A stretch of DNA of 39,498 nt from Phascolarctobacterium sp. (lineage in GTDB: Bacteria > Bacillota > Negativicutes > Acidaminococcales > Acidaminococcaceae), in assembly GCA_030540395.1 (NCBI GenBank), contig JAUNWI010000016.1, positions 1 through 39,498 of the forward strand. Direction: 5' to 3'. Every line of letters starts with the position of its first letter. The stretch's first letter is position 1. The notes under the pieces are model-generated. The model ran no database searches. It was not told the DNA's origin and saw only the letters and a list, made by a program, of their open reading frames with translations. Made by a program: the position numbers and the translations under genes. This document shows, piece after piece, positions 23,614 through 30,795 of the stretch.

Positions 23614-24171
23614 TTAGCCACGCAGTAATTTGATGCCAGGAACGGTACTCTTGACAGCCTTCCACAGCAGAACGGAAATGCTGCAGTCCACAAAGGAATG
23701 TACCACAGTACCCAAGCCGACCAAAACAACCACACTCATGATGAAGCCGCCATTCAGCTGCGCCGGGGTAAACATGTAGTCAGAGAAGAAGAAGGGAGAT
23801 ACCACCAAAACCTCGCTCAAGCCGTGAATTAAAGCCAGCACTGCATTTAAGGACAGGCAGGCCAGGGGCTTTTCCAAAATATCAGCATGATGCTTGATAA
23901 TCAAGGCACCCACAAGCGCGAAAACGATGTGGGAAGCAGCGCGCATGGCGATGATAATGGGGGTGGTCATGAAAAAGCCCACGGTGGTGCCCAAAACCAC
24001 GGCTGCTGCCACCTTGGGAGAGATGAACATAGCAAGGAAAATCGCCACATGGGAGCCTAGCGTGAAGGACATGGGCCCCAAAATCACCTTGGGCATGACC
24101 ATGGGCACAACCAAGCCTATCGCACACAATATTCCTGCCAACACCAACTGATAAATACTTTTATGTTCCAT
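23614..24171 (-). CDS. ECF transporter S component-like membrane protein
   Basis: A 185-residue protein with about six hydrophobic helices (YQLVLAGILCAIGLVVPMV, then MSFTLGSHVAIFLAMFISPKVAAAVVLGTTVGFF). Length, helix number and the early GxxxxxVP/FTLGSH region resemble substrate-binding S components of energy-coupling factor vitamin importers, perhaps the niacin-type NiaX group. Substrate is not provable here. No ATPase or T component is adjacent, as is usual for group II S components that share a central module. ATG 24171 chosen; AAAGGGG lies 13 bases upstream, slightly far. It has its own promoter inside the gap after the HD gene. Confidence 0.7.
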   Translation of the reverse strand: MEHKSIYQLVLAGILCAIGLVVPMVMPKVILGPMSFTLGSHVAIFLAMFISPKVAAAVVLGTTVGFFMTTPIIIAMRAASHIVFALVGALIIKHHADILEKPLACLSLNAVLALIHGLSEVLVVSPFFFSDYMFTPAQLNGGFIMSVVVLVGLGTVVHSFVDCSISVLLWKAVKSTVPGIKLLRG

Positions 24172-24211
24172 TTTTGCAAAACATCCCCTTTGAAGTGTAA
24201 TATTGCCAACT

Positions 24212-24240
24212 ATTATACCACTATTGGGACGGGACGACAA
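24212..24240 (-). promoter_or_regulatory. Promoter of the ECF S component-like gene
   Basis: On the minus strand -35 TTGTCG (24240-24235), 17-base spacer, -10 TATAAT (24217-24212). GCAATATTA occurs on both sides (near 24255 and 24203) as a direct repeat. Confidence 0.7.
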
Positions 24241-24266
24241 AGGGTTTTTACCTAATATTGCAAAGC

Positions 24267-24764
24267 TCACATTCCAAACATGCTCTTGGCCAACGCTTTG
24301 CCACTGACAGTGCGGAAAATTTTTGCCACCGTGTGGGCAATGGCTTCCTCGCTCAAACCATCCTCATAAAAGTTGACCAAAAAATCTGCTTCTACTAAGA
24401 TTTGGTAGTCCAAGCCATCAATATTGCTATAGGTGTGGTGATGACCTACTAAATAGCAAATGCGGTCTATGTTCTCATTCTCATAGCCAAGCTCGCTTAA
24501 TATCCTTTGTGCCACTGCGGGGCCTTCTTCCTCCTGAATCTTGCCCGTGCAATGGCCCTTGCCATACTTGGCTTCACCGACTACAATACCGCAGTCATGA
24601 ATAAAGCCTGCAGCTTCAACCAAATCTATTAATGCCTGGTCGGCACCTTCTAAAATGGCTATTTCCTTGGCCAAGCTGGCTACCTTTATGAAATGCTGGC
24701 ACCGGCGCGGGTCCCCTGCAAAATGCTGCAGCATGGCCTTGTAAAGTAATATATTTTTATGCAT
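24267..24764 (-). CDS. HD-domain phosphohydrolase-type protein
   Basis: A 165-residue stand-alone HD domain. The metal ligand pattern is visible as H...HD...H: RCQHFIKVASLAKEIA, then AAGFIHDCGI, GKGHCTGKIQEEEG and VGHHHTYSNIDG, ending with a DFLVNFYEDGLS segment that supplies the last Asp. Small HD proteins of this type hydrolyse nucleotides or related phosphate esters; the substrate here is not known. GAGGAGG lies 9 bases before ATG 24764, ruling out the longer opening. Three 12-bp tandem repeats lie in its leader. It is upstream of the ECF-like gene, which has a separate promoter. Confidence 0.85.
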   Translation of the reverse strand: MHKNILLYKAMLQHFAGDPRRCQHFIKVASLAKEIAILEGADQALIDLVEAAGFIHDCGIVVGEAKYGKGHCTGKIQEEEGPAVAQRILSELGYENENIDRICYLVGHHHTYSNIDGLDYQILVEADFLVNFYEDGLSEEAIAHTVAKIFRTVSGKALAKSMFGM

Positions 24765-24784
24765 GGATTTTGGCCTCCTCAATT

Positions 24785-24820
24785 TTTCTTGCGTACTTTC
24801 TTACGCACTATCTTGCGTAC
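24785..24820. repeat. Three 12-bp tandem repeats in the HD gene leader
   Basis: Units 24785-24796 (TTTCTTGCGTAC), 24797-24808 (TTTCTTACGCAC) and 24809-24820 (TATCTTGCGTAC) follow head to tail. They start just downstream of the predicted transcription start, so they could be an operator or a leader RNA element; units 1 and 2 form a GCGTA/TACGC hairpin. Confidence 0.75.
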
Positions 24821-24831
24821 TTTCCTTCAAT

Positions 24832-24861
24832 ATTGTACACCAAAGCCCTTTACTTTTACAA
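24832..24861 (-). promoter_or_regulatory. HD gene promoter
   Basis: On the minus strand -35 TTGTAA (24861-24856), 18-base spacer, -10 TACAAT (24837-24832). Confidence 0.65.
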
Positions 24862-24889
24862 TATGATTGAATTGCAATAGAACTGAATT

Positions 24890-24947
24890 AAACACAAAAA
24901 GCTTCGGTCAAGCGCCACTTCTGCGCTCAACCGAAGCTTTATTTTTA
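24890..24947. terminator. Terminator after rlmH
   Basis: AAAGCTTCGGT (24898-24908) pairs with ACCGAAGCTTT (24930-24940), with an inner AGCGC/GCGCT stem. On the minus strand TTTTTGTGTTT follows; on plus ATTTTT follows. Confidence 0.9.
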
Positions 24948-24972
24948 TAGATTTGTTAGCAGTGAACTTGCC

Positions 24973-25452
24973 TTACCAGTGATACTTCTCACCCCTGCTA
25001 ATCTTAAAAGCACGGTAAATCTGCTCAATCAAAAGCAGGCGAATCATCTGGTGGGTGAAGGTCATTTTGGAGAAGCTCAAGGCAAAATCGGCCCGTTTGC
25101 GCAGAGCATCTGTGTAGCCAAAGGCACCACCGATAACGAAGGTGATATGGCTGTTGCCGGCCAAGGTCAGGCTGTCGATTTTTTCCGCTAGCTCAGGGCT
25201 GGAAATCTGCTTGCCAATAACATCCAACAAAATAACATAGGAATTTTCCGGAATGATAGCCATCAGGCGGGCCGTTTCCTTTTCCAGCACCTGCTGCTTC
25301 ATGGCAGGACTGGGGTCCTCGGGCATACGCTCCTCGTTAATTGCTATGGTTTCCAGCTTGCAAAAGGGAGTAAGGCGCTTGGTGAACTCCGCAATGCCTG
25401 CATCCAAATACTTTTCTTTAATCTTGCCCACGCAAGCAATGGTTATTTTCAC
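24973..25452 (-). CDS. rlmH: 23S rRNA pseudouridine-1915 N3-methyltransferase
   Basis: RlmH methylates pseudouridine 1915 in helix 69 of 23S rRNA in the assembled ribosome, using SAM. The 159-residue length, the SPOUT knot region (FVIGGAFGYTDALRKRAD) and the invariant tail MIRLLLIEQIYRAFKISRGE then KYHW are all present. It starts with GTG overlapping the htrA stop in GTGA, so it is translationally coupled. It ends the walJ-htrA-rlmH operon, followed by a strong terminator. Confidence 0.98.
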   Translation of the reverse strand: MKITIACVGKIKEKYLDAGIAEFTKRLTPFCKLETIAINEERMPEDPSPAMKQQVLEKETARLMAIIPENSYVILLDVIGKQISSPELAEKIDSLTLAGNSHITFVIGGAFGYTDALRKRADFALSFSKMTFTHQMIRLLLIEQIYRAFKISRGEKYHW

Positions 25453-26549
25453 TTGCCATAGCCCTCAGGTACTTCTTCCAGAGTAATAGTCTTAGTCATG
25501 GTTTCGCCGCTGCGCATAATCACAACGTCCACAGCCTGGCCCACCTTGCATTCGGCAACCTTGGCGCTTAACTCGCCAGTGGTTTTTACTCTAGCACCAT
25601 TAAAGTTTAAAATAATATCGGAGGAACGGATATCAGCCTTGGCAGCAGGTCCGTTAGGAATAACCTTCATGATGAAGATGCCATTGTGCAAATCCACATC
25701 AAAGCCAAAGCGGTCAGCAATAGCCTTATCAATCATGGAAATGCCCAAATAGGGACGAGCTACACGGCCACGCTCCTGCAGCTCCTTCAAAATAGGCTTA
25801 GCAGTATTGATGGGAATGGCAAAGCCAATGCCTTCTACGCCACCACGAGCAATTTTAGCACTGTTGATGCCCACAACCTCGCCATCGGCATTCACCAGCG
25901 CGCCACCACTGTTACCAGGGTTAATAGCTGCGTCAGTCTGAATCAGGTTGAATTTTCTATCGCCAATTTCGATGCTGCGATTCAAGGAGCTGATAACGCC
26001 CACGGTAACGCTACCACGGAATTCCAAGCCCAAGGGGTTACCAATGGCAATGGCGGGCTCGCCCACCTGCAGGGTATCGCTGTCACCAAATTCGGCCACA
26101 GTCAGGTCCTTAGCATCAATTTTCACTACGGCCAAATCGGTAGCCGGGTCCGCACCCAAAACCTTGCCCTTCACACTGCGACCATCGGAAAGGCTCACAA
26201 TGATTTCGGAGGCACCCTCCACCACATGGTTATTGGTAGCGATATAGCCGGCCTTGTCATAAATCACGCCGCTGCCGGTGCCCTTGTCGGTAAAATAAAC
26301 ACGATTAAAAAAGTCGCGCACATAACCCTTATTGGTAATACCCACTACAGCGGGGCCCACCTTTTTGGCAGCTCTTACAATAGGGGTATTGCGAGCAGAG
26401 CTCAGCTGCTGCTCCTGCTTTGCAGCGGGCTTTTCAGCCACAGCCGCAGAGGTTTTGCTATCGCCACAGCCAGCGATCAGCACAGCTGCGCCCACTAAGC
26501 CACAGGCCAAAATATTCAATGCTTTTTTCCAAGTAGTCTTTTGCATCAT
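25449..26549 (-). CDS. htrA: HtrA/DegP-type serine protease, predicted lipoprotein
   Basis: A 366-residue envelope quality-control protease. The signal ends in LIAGC, a lipobox giving a lipidated Cys, so it is probably membrane-tethered. The trypsin-like domain (about 60-260) has the catalytic triad His in TNNHVVEG, Asp in ATDLAVVKID and Ser in NPGNSGGALVN. A single PDZ domain follows (about 265-360; NGIFIMKVIPNGPAAKADI). I chose the ATG pair at 26549/26546 because AAGGAG lies 5 to 8 bases upstream; the longer frame has no site. It follows walJ and overlaps rlmH, the conserved firmicute order, but the walRK two-component genes are missing here. Confidence 0.95.
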   Translation of the reverse strand: MMQKTTWKKALNILACGLVGAAVLIAGCGDSKTSAAVAEKPAAKQEQQLSSARNTPIVRAAKKVGPAVVGITNKGYVRDFFNRVYFTDKGTGSGVIYDKAGYIATNNHVVEGASEIIVSLSDGRSVKGKVLGADPATDLAVVKIDAKDLTVAEFGDSDTLQVGEPAIAIGNPLGLEFRGSVTVGVISSLNRSIEIGDRKFNLIQTDAAINPGNSGGALVNADGEVVGINSAKIARGGVEGIGFAIPINTAKPILKELQERGRVARPYLGISMIDKAIADRFGFDVDLHNGIFIMKVIPNGPAAKADIRSSDIILNFNGARVKTTGELSAKVAECKVGQAVDVVIMRSGETMTKTITLEEVPEGYGK

Positions 26550-26581
26550 CTTCACTCCTTGCATCAAAGTGTTCATCAAAA

Positions 26582-27418
26582 TTAGTCTTCAAAAATATTA
26601 TCATTAAAGCCTGGCAGAGCTGGCTGCCCTGTCAGAAAATCGGCCACAGGCTGGTGTTGGTTGGCCACCAGGAGCCTTGTTTCCTGCAGCCTTTTTTTGC
26701 TATCTAAGACATTTTTTACGGTATCCAAGGCCAGCTTGGGTAAATTGTTTTGCTCGCTTAAATGGGCCAAAAAGATGTGCTTAGGCATTTTTTCCAGCTG
26801 CAGCAAAAATTGTCCTGCCGTAAGATTGGATAAATGACCCCGTGTGCCTAAAATGCGCTGCTTCAGCTCGTAGGGATAGCTGCCGTTTTTCAGCATTTCC
26901 ACATCATGATTGGCCTCTAAAACCAGCACATCGCTACCACGCACCGCCTCGCGCACGTCCGGCGTCACAAAGCCCGTATCCGTCACATAGGTGCATTTTG
27001 TCTCACCTGCACGCCAAAAGAAGCTGTAGCCCTGAGGCTGCGCCGCATCGTGGGAAATAGCAAAGCAGGCAACGCTCACATCACCCACCAAAAGGCGATT
27101 ACCCGTCAAGCGGCAGTTGGCTCGGTTTAGCTGGGGATACCGACTAAAAACCGCACGCCAAGTGCCCTGGCTGGCATACAGAGGGACTTGGTATTTTTTG
27201 GCAAAGGTAACCAAGCCCTTCACATGGTCAACATGCTCGTGAGTCACAAACACCCCATCCAGCTCCTCGGGGGCAGCGCCCACCTGCTGCATGCGCTTCA
27301 CCAGCTCACGACAGCTGATGCCCACATCCACTAAAAAACGTTGGCTGTCCGTGCTGATTAGGGCTGCATTCCCCTTGCTGCCACTGGCCAGCATTACAAC
27401 CTGAAAATCTTTCGCCAA
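26582..27418 (-). CDS. walJ: WalJ/YycJ-type metallo-beta-lactamase-fold hydrolase
   Basis: A 278-residue MBL-fold enzyme. The zinc site is clear: THEHVDHVKG (HxHxDH), a later His in AISHDAAQ, Asp in YVTDTGFV and a final HLSEQN. The opening VVMLASGSKGNAALIST is characteristic of WalJ, linked in other firmicutes to coordination of cell division and replication; the substrate is probably nucleic acid. The start is uncertain: the frame opens with GTG at 27427, only one base after AGGAGT, so the TTG at 27418, 10 bases after AGGAG, is more likely. An extended -10 promoter (TGTTATAAT) lies at about 27458-27450. Confidence 0.92.
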   Translation of the reverse strand: MAKDFQVVMLASGSKGNAALISTDSQRFLVDVGISCRELVKRMQQVGAAPEELDGVFVTHEHVDHVKGLVTFAKKYQVPLYASQGTWRAVFSRYPQLNRANCRLTGNRLLVGDVSVACFAISHDAAQPQGYSFFWRAGETKCTYVTDTGFVTPDVREAVRGSDVLVLEANHDVEMLKNGSYPYELKQRILGTRGHLSNLTAGQFLLQLEKMPKHIFLAHLSEQNNLPKLALDTVKNVLDSKKRLQETRLLVANQHQPVADFLTGQPALPGFNDNIFED

Positions 27419-27449
27419 AATTGGCACACTCCTATCACTAAACGCTTAT

Positions 27450-27458
27450 ATTATAACA
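27450..27458 (-). promoter_or_regulatory. Extended -10 promoter of walJ-htrA-rlmH
   Basis: Minus-strand TGTTATAAT (27458-27450) is an extended -10 box; no good -35 is seen. It lies about 30 bases before the start codon. Confidence 0.55.
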
Positions 27459-27505
27459 GAGAAATTTAACATTTTTGTGGCATTTTCGTAAAAATCATGC
27501 TACGA

Positions 27506-27547
27506 AAGCGAAAAAGGTGCACTAACCAACGAAGTCAGTACACCTTT
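27506..27547 (-). terminator. Terminator after perR
   Basis: AAAGGTGCACT (27513-27523) pairs with AGTACACCTTT (27537-27547) with one G-U pair; on the minus strand the stem runs into TTTTT. Confidence 0.88.
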
Positions 27548-27557
27548 GTCAAATCCA

Positions 27558-27989
27558 TTAATGCAGCTTGAGACACTTTGGGCACAGACCATAGAAGTAA
27601 AATTGGCCCCCTGTAATGGCATAGCCACTTTGATCCTTCACTAAAGCTGTCAGCTGCTCACGCACTTCGTTGCTCATGGGCACATCATGAATATGACCGC
27701 ACTCAGTGCAACAAAGATGGTAATGCTCTTGCATGTTGGCATCATAGCGATAGCTATCTTCACCAGCATTGAGAATTTGGATAGCCTTAATATCACGCAA
27801 TATTTCCACCGTTTTATAAACAGTAGCAAAGCTCATGGCCGGATATTTCGGCTGCAGCTTGTTGTACAGCATTTCTGCATTGGGATGCCAAGGCTTTTCT
27901 GCCAAAGCCTCGTACACAGCTAAACGCTGTGGGGTTACCTTATAACCATGGTTTCGAAGTAGAGCAGTGAGCTCTTGACTAGTAAGCAT
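27558..27989 (-). CDS. perR: Fur-family regulator, PerR type
   Basis: A 143-residue metalloregulator. N-terminal winged helix (about 1-80; LLRNHGYKVTPQRLAVYEAL, SFATVYKTVEILRD). The metal site YRYDANMQEHYHLCC includes the Asp expected at PerR position 85 and the HxH pair. HIHDVP supplies Asp rather than the Glu found in Fur, so peroxide sensing by iron-catalysed His oxidation is likely. Two CxxC motifs (CTECGH and CPKC) hold structural zinc. It starts 6 bases after the fakA stop, so it is co-transcribed with fakB-fakA. A strong terminator follows. Fur or Zur are less likely alternatives. Confidence 0.9.
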   Translation of the reverse strand: MLTSQELTALLRNHGYKVTPQRLAVYEALAEKPWHPNAEMLYNKLQPKYPAMSFATVYKTVEILRDIKAIQILNAGEDSYRYDANMQEHYHLCCTECGHIHDVPMSNEVREQLTALVKDQSGYAITGGQFYFYGLCPKCLKLH

Positions 27990-27995
27990 GCTACA

Positions 27996-29606
27996 TCACT
28001 CCATTGCTAATAACAGGGGATACAAAGGCTGTCCCCCATAAAATACTTCTACTTCCCAATCCTCATTAATCTCTTCCAGCTTTTCAGCCAAAGCACCGGC
28101 TGCTTCCTCATCCAGATCAGCACCATAATACAGGCTCAGCAGCTCATAATCCCCACCGCTCAGCATTTGCTCAAGCACCTCGTCGATGCTCTTGCCGGTG
28201 CACACAATTTTATCATTGAGTATGCCAAGATAATCGCCTTGGCGCACTTCAAGTCCATTTACTACGCTGTCGCGCACGGCCACGGTTACGCTGCCGCTGG
28301 CAGCTTCCTTGGCCTCCTTGGTCATCACCACAGTGTTCTCATCCAGGCTGCGGGTAGCATCAAAGTGCAAAAGAGCAGCCAGGCCCTGAGCCATATTGGT
28401 GGTGGGTACAAAGGATACCTTGGAGTTACCCAAAAGCTTGCGCACCTGCTCCGCTGCCAAAATAATATTCTTATTGTTCGGCAGGATAATATATTGCTCG
28501 CAGGTGCCATTTTCAATGGACTGCACAAAATCCTCCACCGGAGGATTCATGCTTTGGCCGCCGCTGATGATTTCGGCGGCGCCCATTTCATGCATAATGC
28601 GGGCAATGCCCTCGCCTGCGGCGACGGTGAGTACGCCCACGCCATGCTTCACAGGCTGGATATCTTCCGCAGTGAACAGACGGTTTTCGTGCTGGTCACG
28701 CATATTTTCGATTTTAATATCGTGGAGCGTACCCCATTGCTGGGCAGTGTTCAATGCGTTGCCGGGGTTCTTGGTATGAATATGTACCTTGACGATATCC
28801 TCCACCACGGCCACAATCATGGAATTGCCCAAGCCCTGCAGAGCTTCGCTCACGGTCTTTTTATCAACGCTGGCACCCTTGACGATGAATTCCGTGCAAT
28901 AGGGATATTCCAAATCCAAGGGCTCTGCCACCAGCTTCACGCTGGTAGCACGGGGGGCAATCTCCAGCTCCTGGCAATCATGACCGCGCAGGCCGGCCAA
29001 GCAGCCTTCGAAGAAGGCGATGAGGCCTTGGCCACCGGCATCAACCACGCCAGCTGCCTTCAATGCAGGCAGCTTTTCCGGAGTCAGCGCCAGCTCCTCC
29101 TTGCCGGAACGAATGGCCGCCAAAAGCACATCCTCCAAGCTCACATTATCGCTACGCACTGCCTGATAAGCACCCTTGGCCATGCCACGGGCCACCGTCA
29201 AAATGGTGCCCTCCACAGGTTTGGCCACGCTTCTATAGGCATACAAAATGCCAAACTGAAAGGCTTTGCCGATTTCAGTATTATTCAAGGTTTTCTTGCC
29301 GGCCACACCCTTACCAATGCCTCTAAGCAATTGGGACAGAATGACGCCGGAATTACCACGGGCACCCATAATCGCACTGCGTGCAGCTGCGGCGCCAACC
29401 TCGCCTGCCTCCGCAGTATCGCTCATGGCACTGATTTCCCGAGCCACGGATGCCATGGTATGCATCATATTGGTACCAGTATCACCATCAGGAACAGGAA
29501 AAACATTCAGCTCGTTGATGGCCTCATAATTCTTCTCAAAGCTATGATAAGCTCCCAGCAGCATGTCCTTGACCTGCTTGCCGGTGATCTCCTTCATTAA
29601 CTCCAT
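27996..29606 (-). CDS. fakA: Fatty acid kinase catalytic subunit, DhaL/DAK2-like
   Basis: FakA phosphorylates FakB-bound fatty acids so they can enter phospholipid synthesis. The 536 residues carry an N-terminal DhaL-type kinase domain (about 8-200) with the magnesium/ATP motif NVFPVPDGDTGTNMMH and GARGNSGVILSQLLRG. A middle domain and a C-terminal DegV-like part follow. GGGAG lies 4 bases before ATG 29606. The adjacent upstream gene is a DegV/FakB protein, which supplies the partner, and perR follows. This supports use of exogenous or recycled fatty acids. Confidence 0.95.
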   Translation of the reverse strand: MELMKEITGKQVKDMLLGAYHSFEKNYEAINELNVFPVPDGDTGTNMMHTMASVAREISAMSDTAEAGEVGAAAARSAIMGARGNSGVILSQLLRGIGKGVAGKKTLNNTEIGKAFQFGILYAYRSVAKPVEGTILTVARGMAKGAYQAVRSDNVSLEDVLLAAIRSGKEELALTPEKLPALKAAGVVDAGGQGLIAFFEGCLAGLRGHDCQELEIAPRATSVKLVAEPLDLEYPYCTEFIVKGASVDKKTVSEALQGLGNSMIVAVVEDIVKVHIHTKNPGNALNTAQQWGTLHDIKIENMRDQHENRLFTAEDIQPVKHGVGVLTVAAGEGIARIMHEMGAAEIISGGQSMNPPVEDFVQSIENGTCEQYIILPNNKNIILAAEQVRKLLGNSKVSFVPTTNMAQGLAALLHFDATRSLDENTVVMTKEAKEAASGSVTVAVRDSVVNGLEVRQGDYLGILNDKIVCTGKSIDEVLEQMLSGGDYELLSLYYGADLDEEAAGALAEKLEEINEDWEVEVFYGGQPLYPLLLAME

Positions 29607-29626
29607 CTCACTCCCACACCTTTCCT

Positions 29627-30487
29627 TTAGGCCTTACGGCGCACAAACACGCCAATCGCGCCAGGCCCAAGATGAGCTGCCAGCACAGTACCAATACTAG
29701 TTACCATCACCGGCACTCCGGGGTAACGCTCCTGCATTTCCGCAGCCAAAGCCTGCGCCTCATCGGGCACCACAGCGTGAGCTACAAAAATTGCCTCGAT
29801 AGGGTCATGGGAGCAGGCCAGCTCCACCATGCGCTTCAAAATCTTTTTGCGAGTGCGGGCCTTATCCCCGACGAGCAGCTTGCCCTCCCTATCAAGATGA
29901 ACAATGGGGCGAATGCCCAGTATATTGCCAACCAAAGCGCCTACCGCACCAATGCGGCCGCCCTTTTGCAGGTAATCTAAGGTTTTTACAGTAAAGTAGG
30001 TTTCGGTACGCAGGGCACAATCACGGGCGAAGGCCTCCAGCTGGTCCATATCCTCCACGCCAGAGTCCGCCAGACGTAAAACCTCCATGGCCATGCCGCT
30101 TAAGGGGCAGGCCGCAGTCAAACCATCCACAACGCGAATATCGGAGCCCTTGATTTCCTTCATCACCTGCTTAGCAACCATGCAGCAGGTTTGGTAGGTG
30201 CCGCTGAGTACACTATCCACAGCAATGTATATTATTTTTTTGCCCTCTTGAGCCAATTTACTGAAAAAGTCGTGAATATAGCCCACGGGCGGTTGGGAGG
30301 TGCCGGGCAGCTGGCCGGTTTTTTCCACCATAGCGAACATTTCCTCTAAGGAGCGGTCGCCATCCCACCATTCTTCGTTGCCATGGCGAGCAATCAGACG
30401 CAGCACATGACAGCGAGGGTCATCCTTCAAAGGGGTTTCATGGGATACTGCGATTGTATCCACAACTACATGTATTTTATCCTGCAT
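29627..30487 (-). CDS. fakB: DegV-family fatty acid-binding protein, FakB type
   Basis: A 286-residue DegV fold protein that would present an acyl chain to FakA, encoded 20 bases downstream. The family motif GTSQPPVGYIHDFF (about 60), VDSVLSGTYQTC (fatty-acid carboxylate contacts), YLQKGGRIG and the GILGIRPIV segment are present. The usual N-terminal TDSTxDL loop is changed to VVVDTIAVSHETP, which is divergent and may alter ligand choice. AGGAGG lies before the ATG. Confidence 0.88.
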   Translation of the reverse strand: MQDKIHVVVDTIAVSHETPLKDDPRCHVLRLIARHGNEEWWDGDRSLEEMFAMVEKTGQLPGTSQPPVGYIHDFFSKLAQEGKKIIYIAVDSVLSGTYQTCCMVAKQVMKEIKGSDIRVVDGLTAACPLSGMAMEVLRLADSGVEDMDQLEAFARDCALRTETYFTVKTLDYLQKGGRIGAVGALVGNILGIRPIVHLDREGKLLVGDKARTRKKILKRMVELACSHDPIEAIFVAHAVVPDEAQALAAEMQERYPGVPVMVTSIGTVLAAHLGPGAIGVFVRRKA

Positions 30488-30556
30488 ATAAGCCTCCTGT
30501 AGGGTGTATTTATCAAAAAAAGTAAAATTTTCCGCACTTATTCCATGTTACCTTAC

Positions 30557-30565
30557 ATTGTACCA
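30557..30565 (-). promoter_or_regulatory. Possible extended -10 promoter of fakB-fakA-perR
   Basis: Minus-strand TGGTACAAT (30565-30557) is an extended -10 box with no clear -35. The 308-base gap 30488-30795 also holds the LCP terminator and a GTATAC palindrome; no gene is seen in it. Confidence 0.4.
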
Positions 30566-30644
30566 TAATCTCAGCTTTTTTGCTACTACATCTGTGTCCA
30601 TCCTGTTATCTTTTGCTAATTAAAAAGTGAAAACGCAAAAAGGC

Positions 30645-30672
30645 AAAAAAAAAAGCCCTTACGAAGAAGGGC
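30645..30672 (-). terminator. Terminator after the LCP gene
   Basis: On the minus strand GCCCTT and AAGGGC (30672-30667, 30660-30655) form a 6-bp stem with a 6-base loop, followed by ten T (30654-30645). Confidence 0.9.
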
Positions 30673-30709
30673 CAAATGAGGGGCTGTTTTGATGATACTA
30701 GTATACCAT

Positions 30710-30723
30710 TTTTGTATACAAAA
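30710..30723. promoter_or_regulatory. Perfect 14-bp palindrome centred on GTATAC
   Basis: TTTTGTATACAAAA is fully self-complementary and matches the paired operators upstream of the symporter gene. It lies between the LCP stop codon and its terminator, an unusual place for an operator. Confidence 0.55.
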
Positions 30724-30795
30724 TGCAAGAGGTTTTTTGTAATTTTTCTAACAATTTTTCCGCACGAAGCAGATAGCGCCTTATAGTGCGTCTTG

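Noticed and set aside
28167..29600. A 477-codon open frame opposite fakA
   Set aside because: It is an exact antisense shadow of a strongly conserved gene, with His/Ala/Gly-rich composition and no ribosome binding site. The same applies to long frames opposite glmU (8547-9608), prs (9779-10765), htrA (25686-26498) and the symporter (33097-34239).
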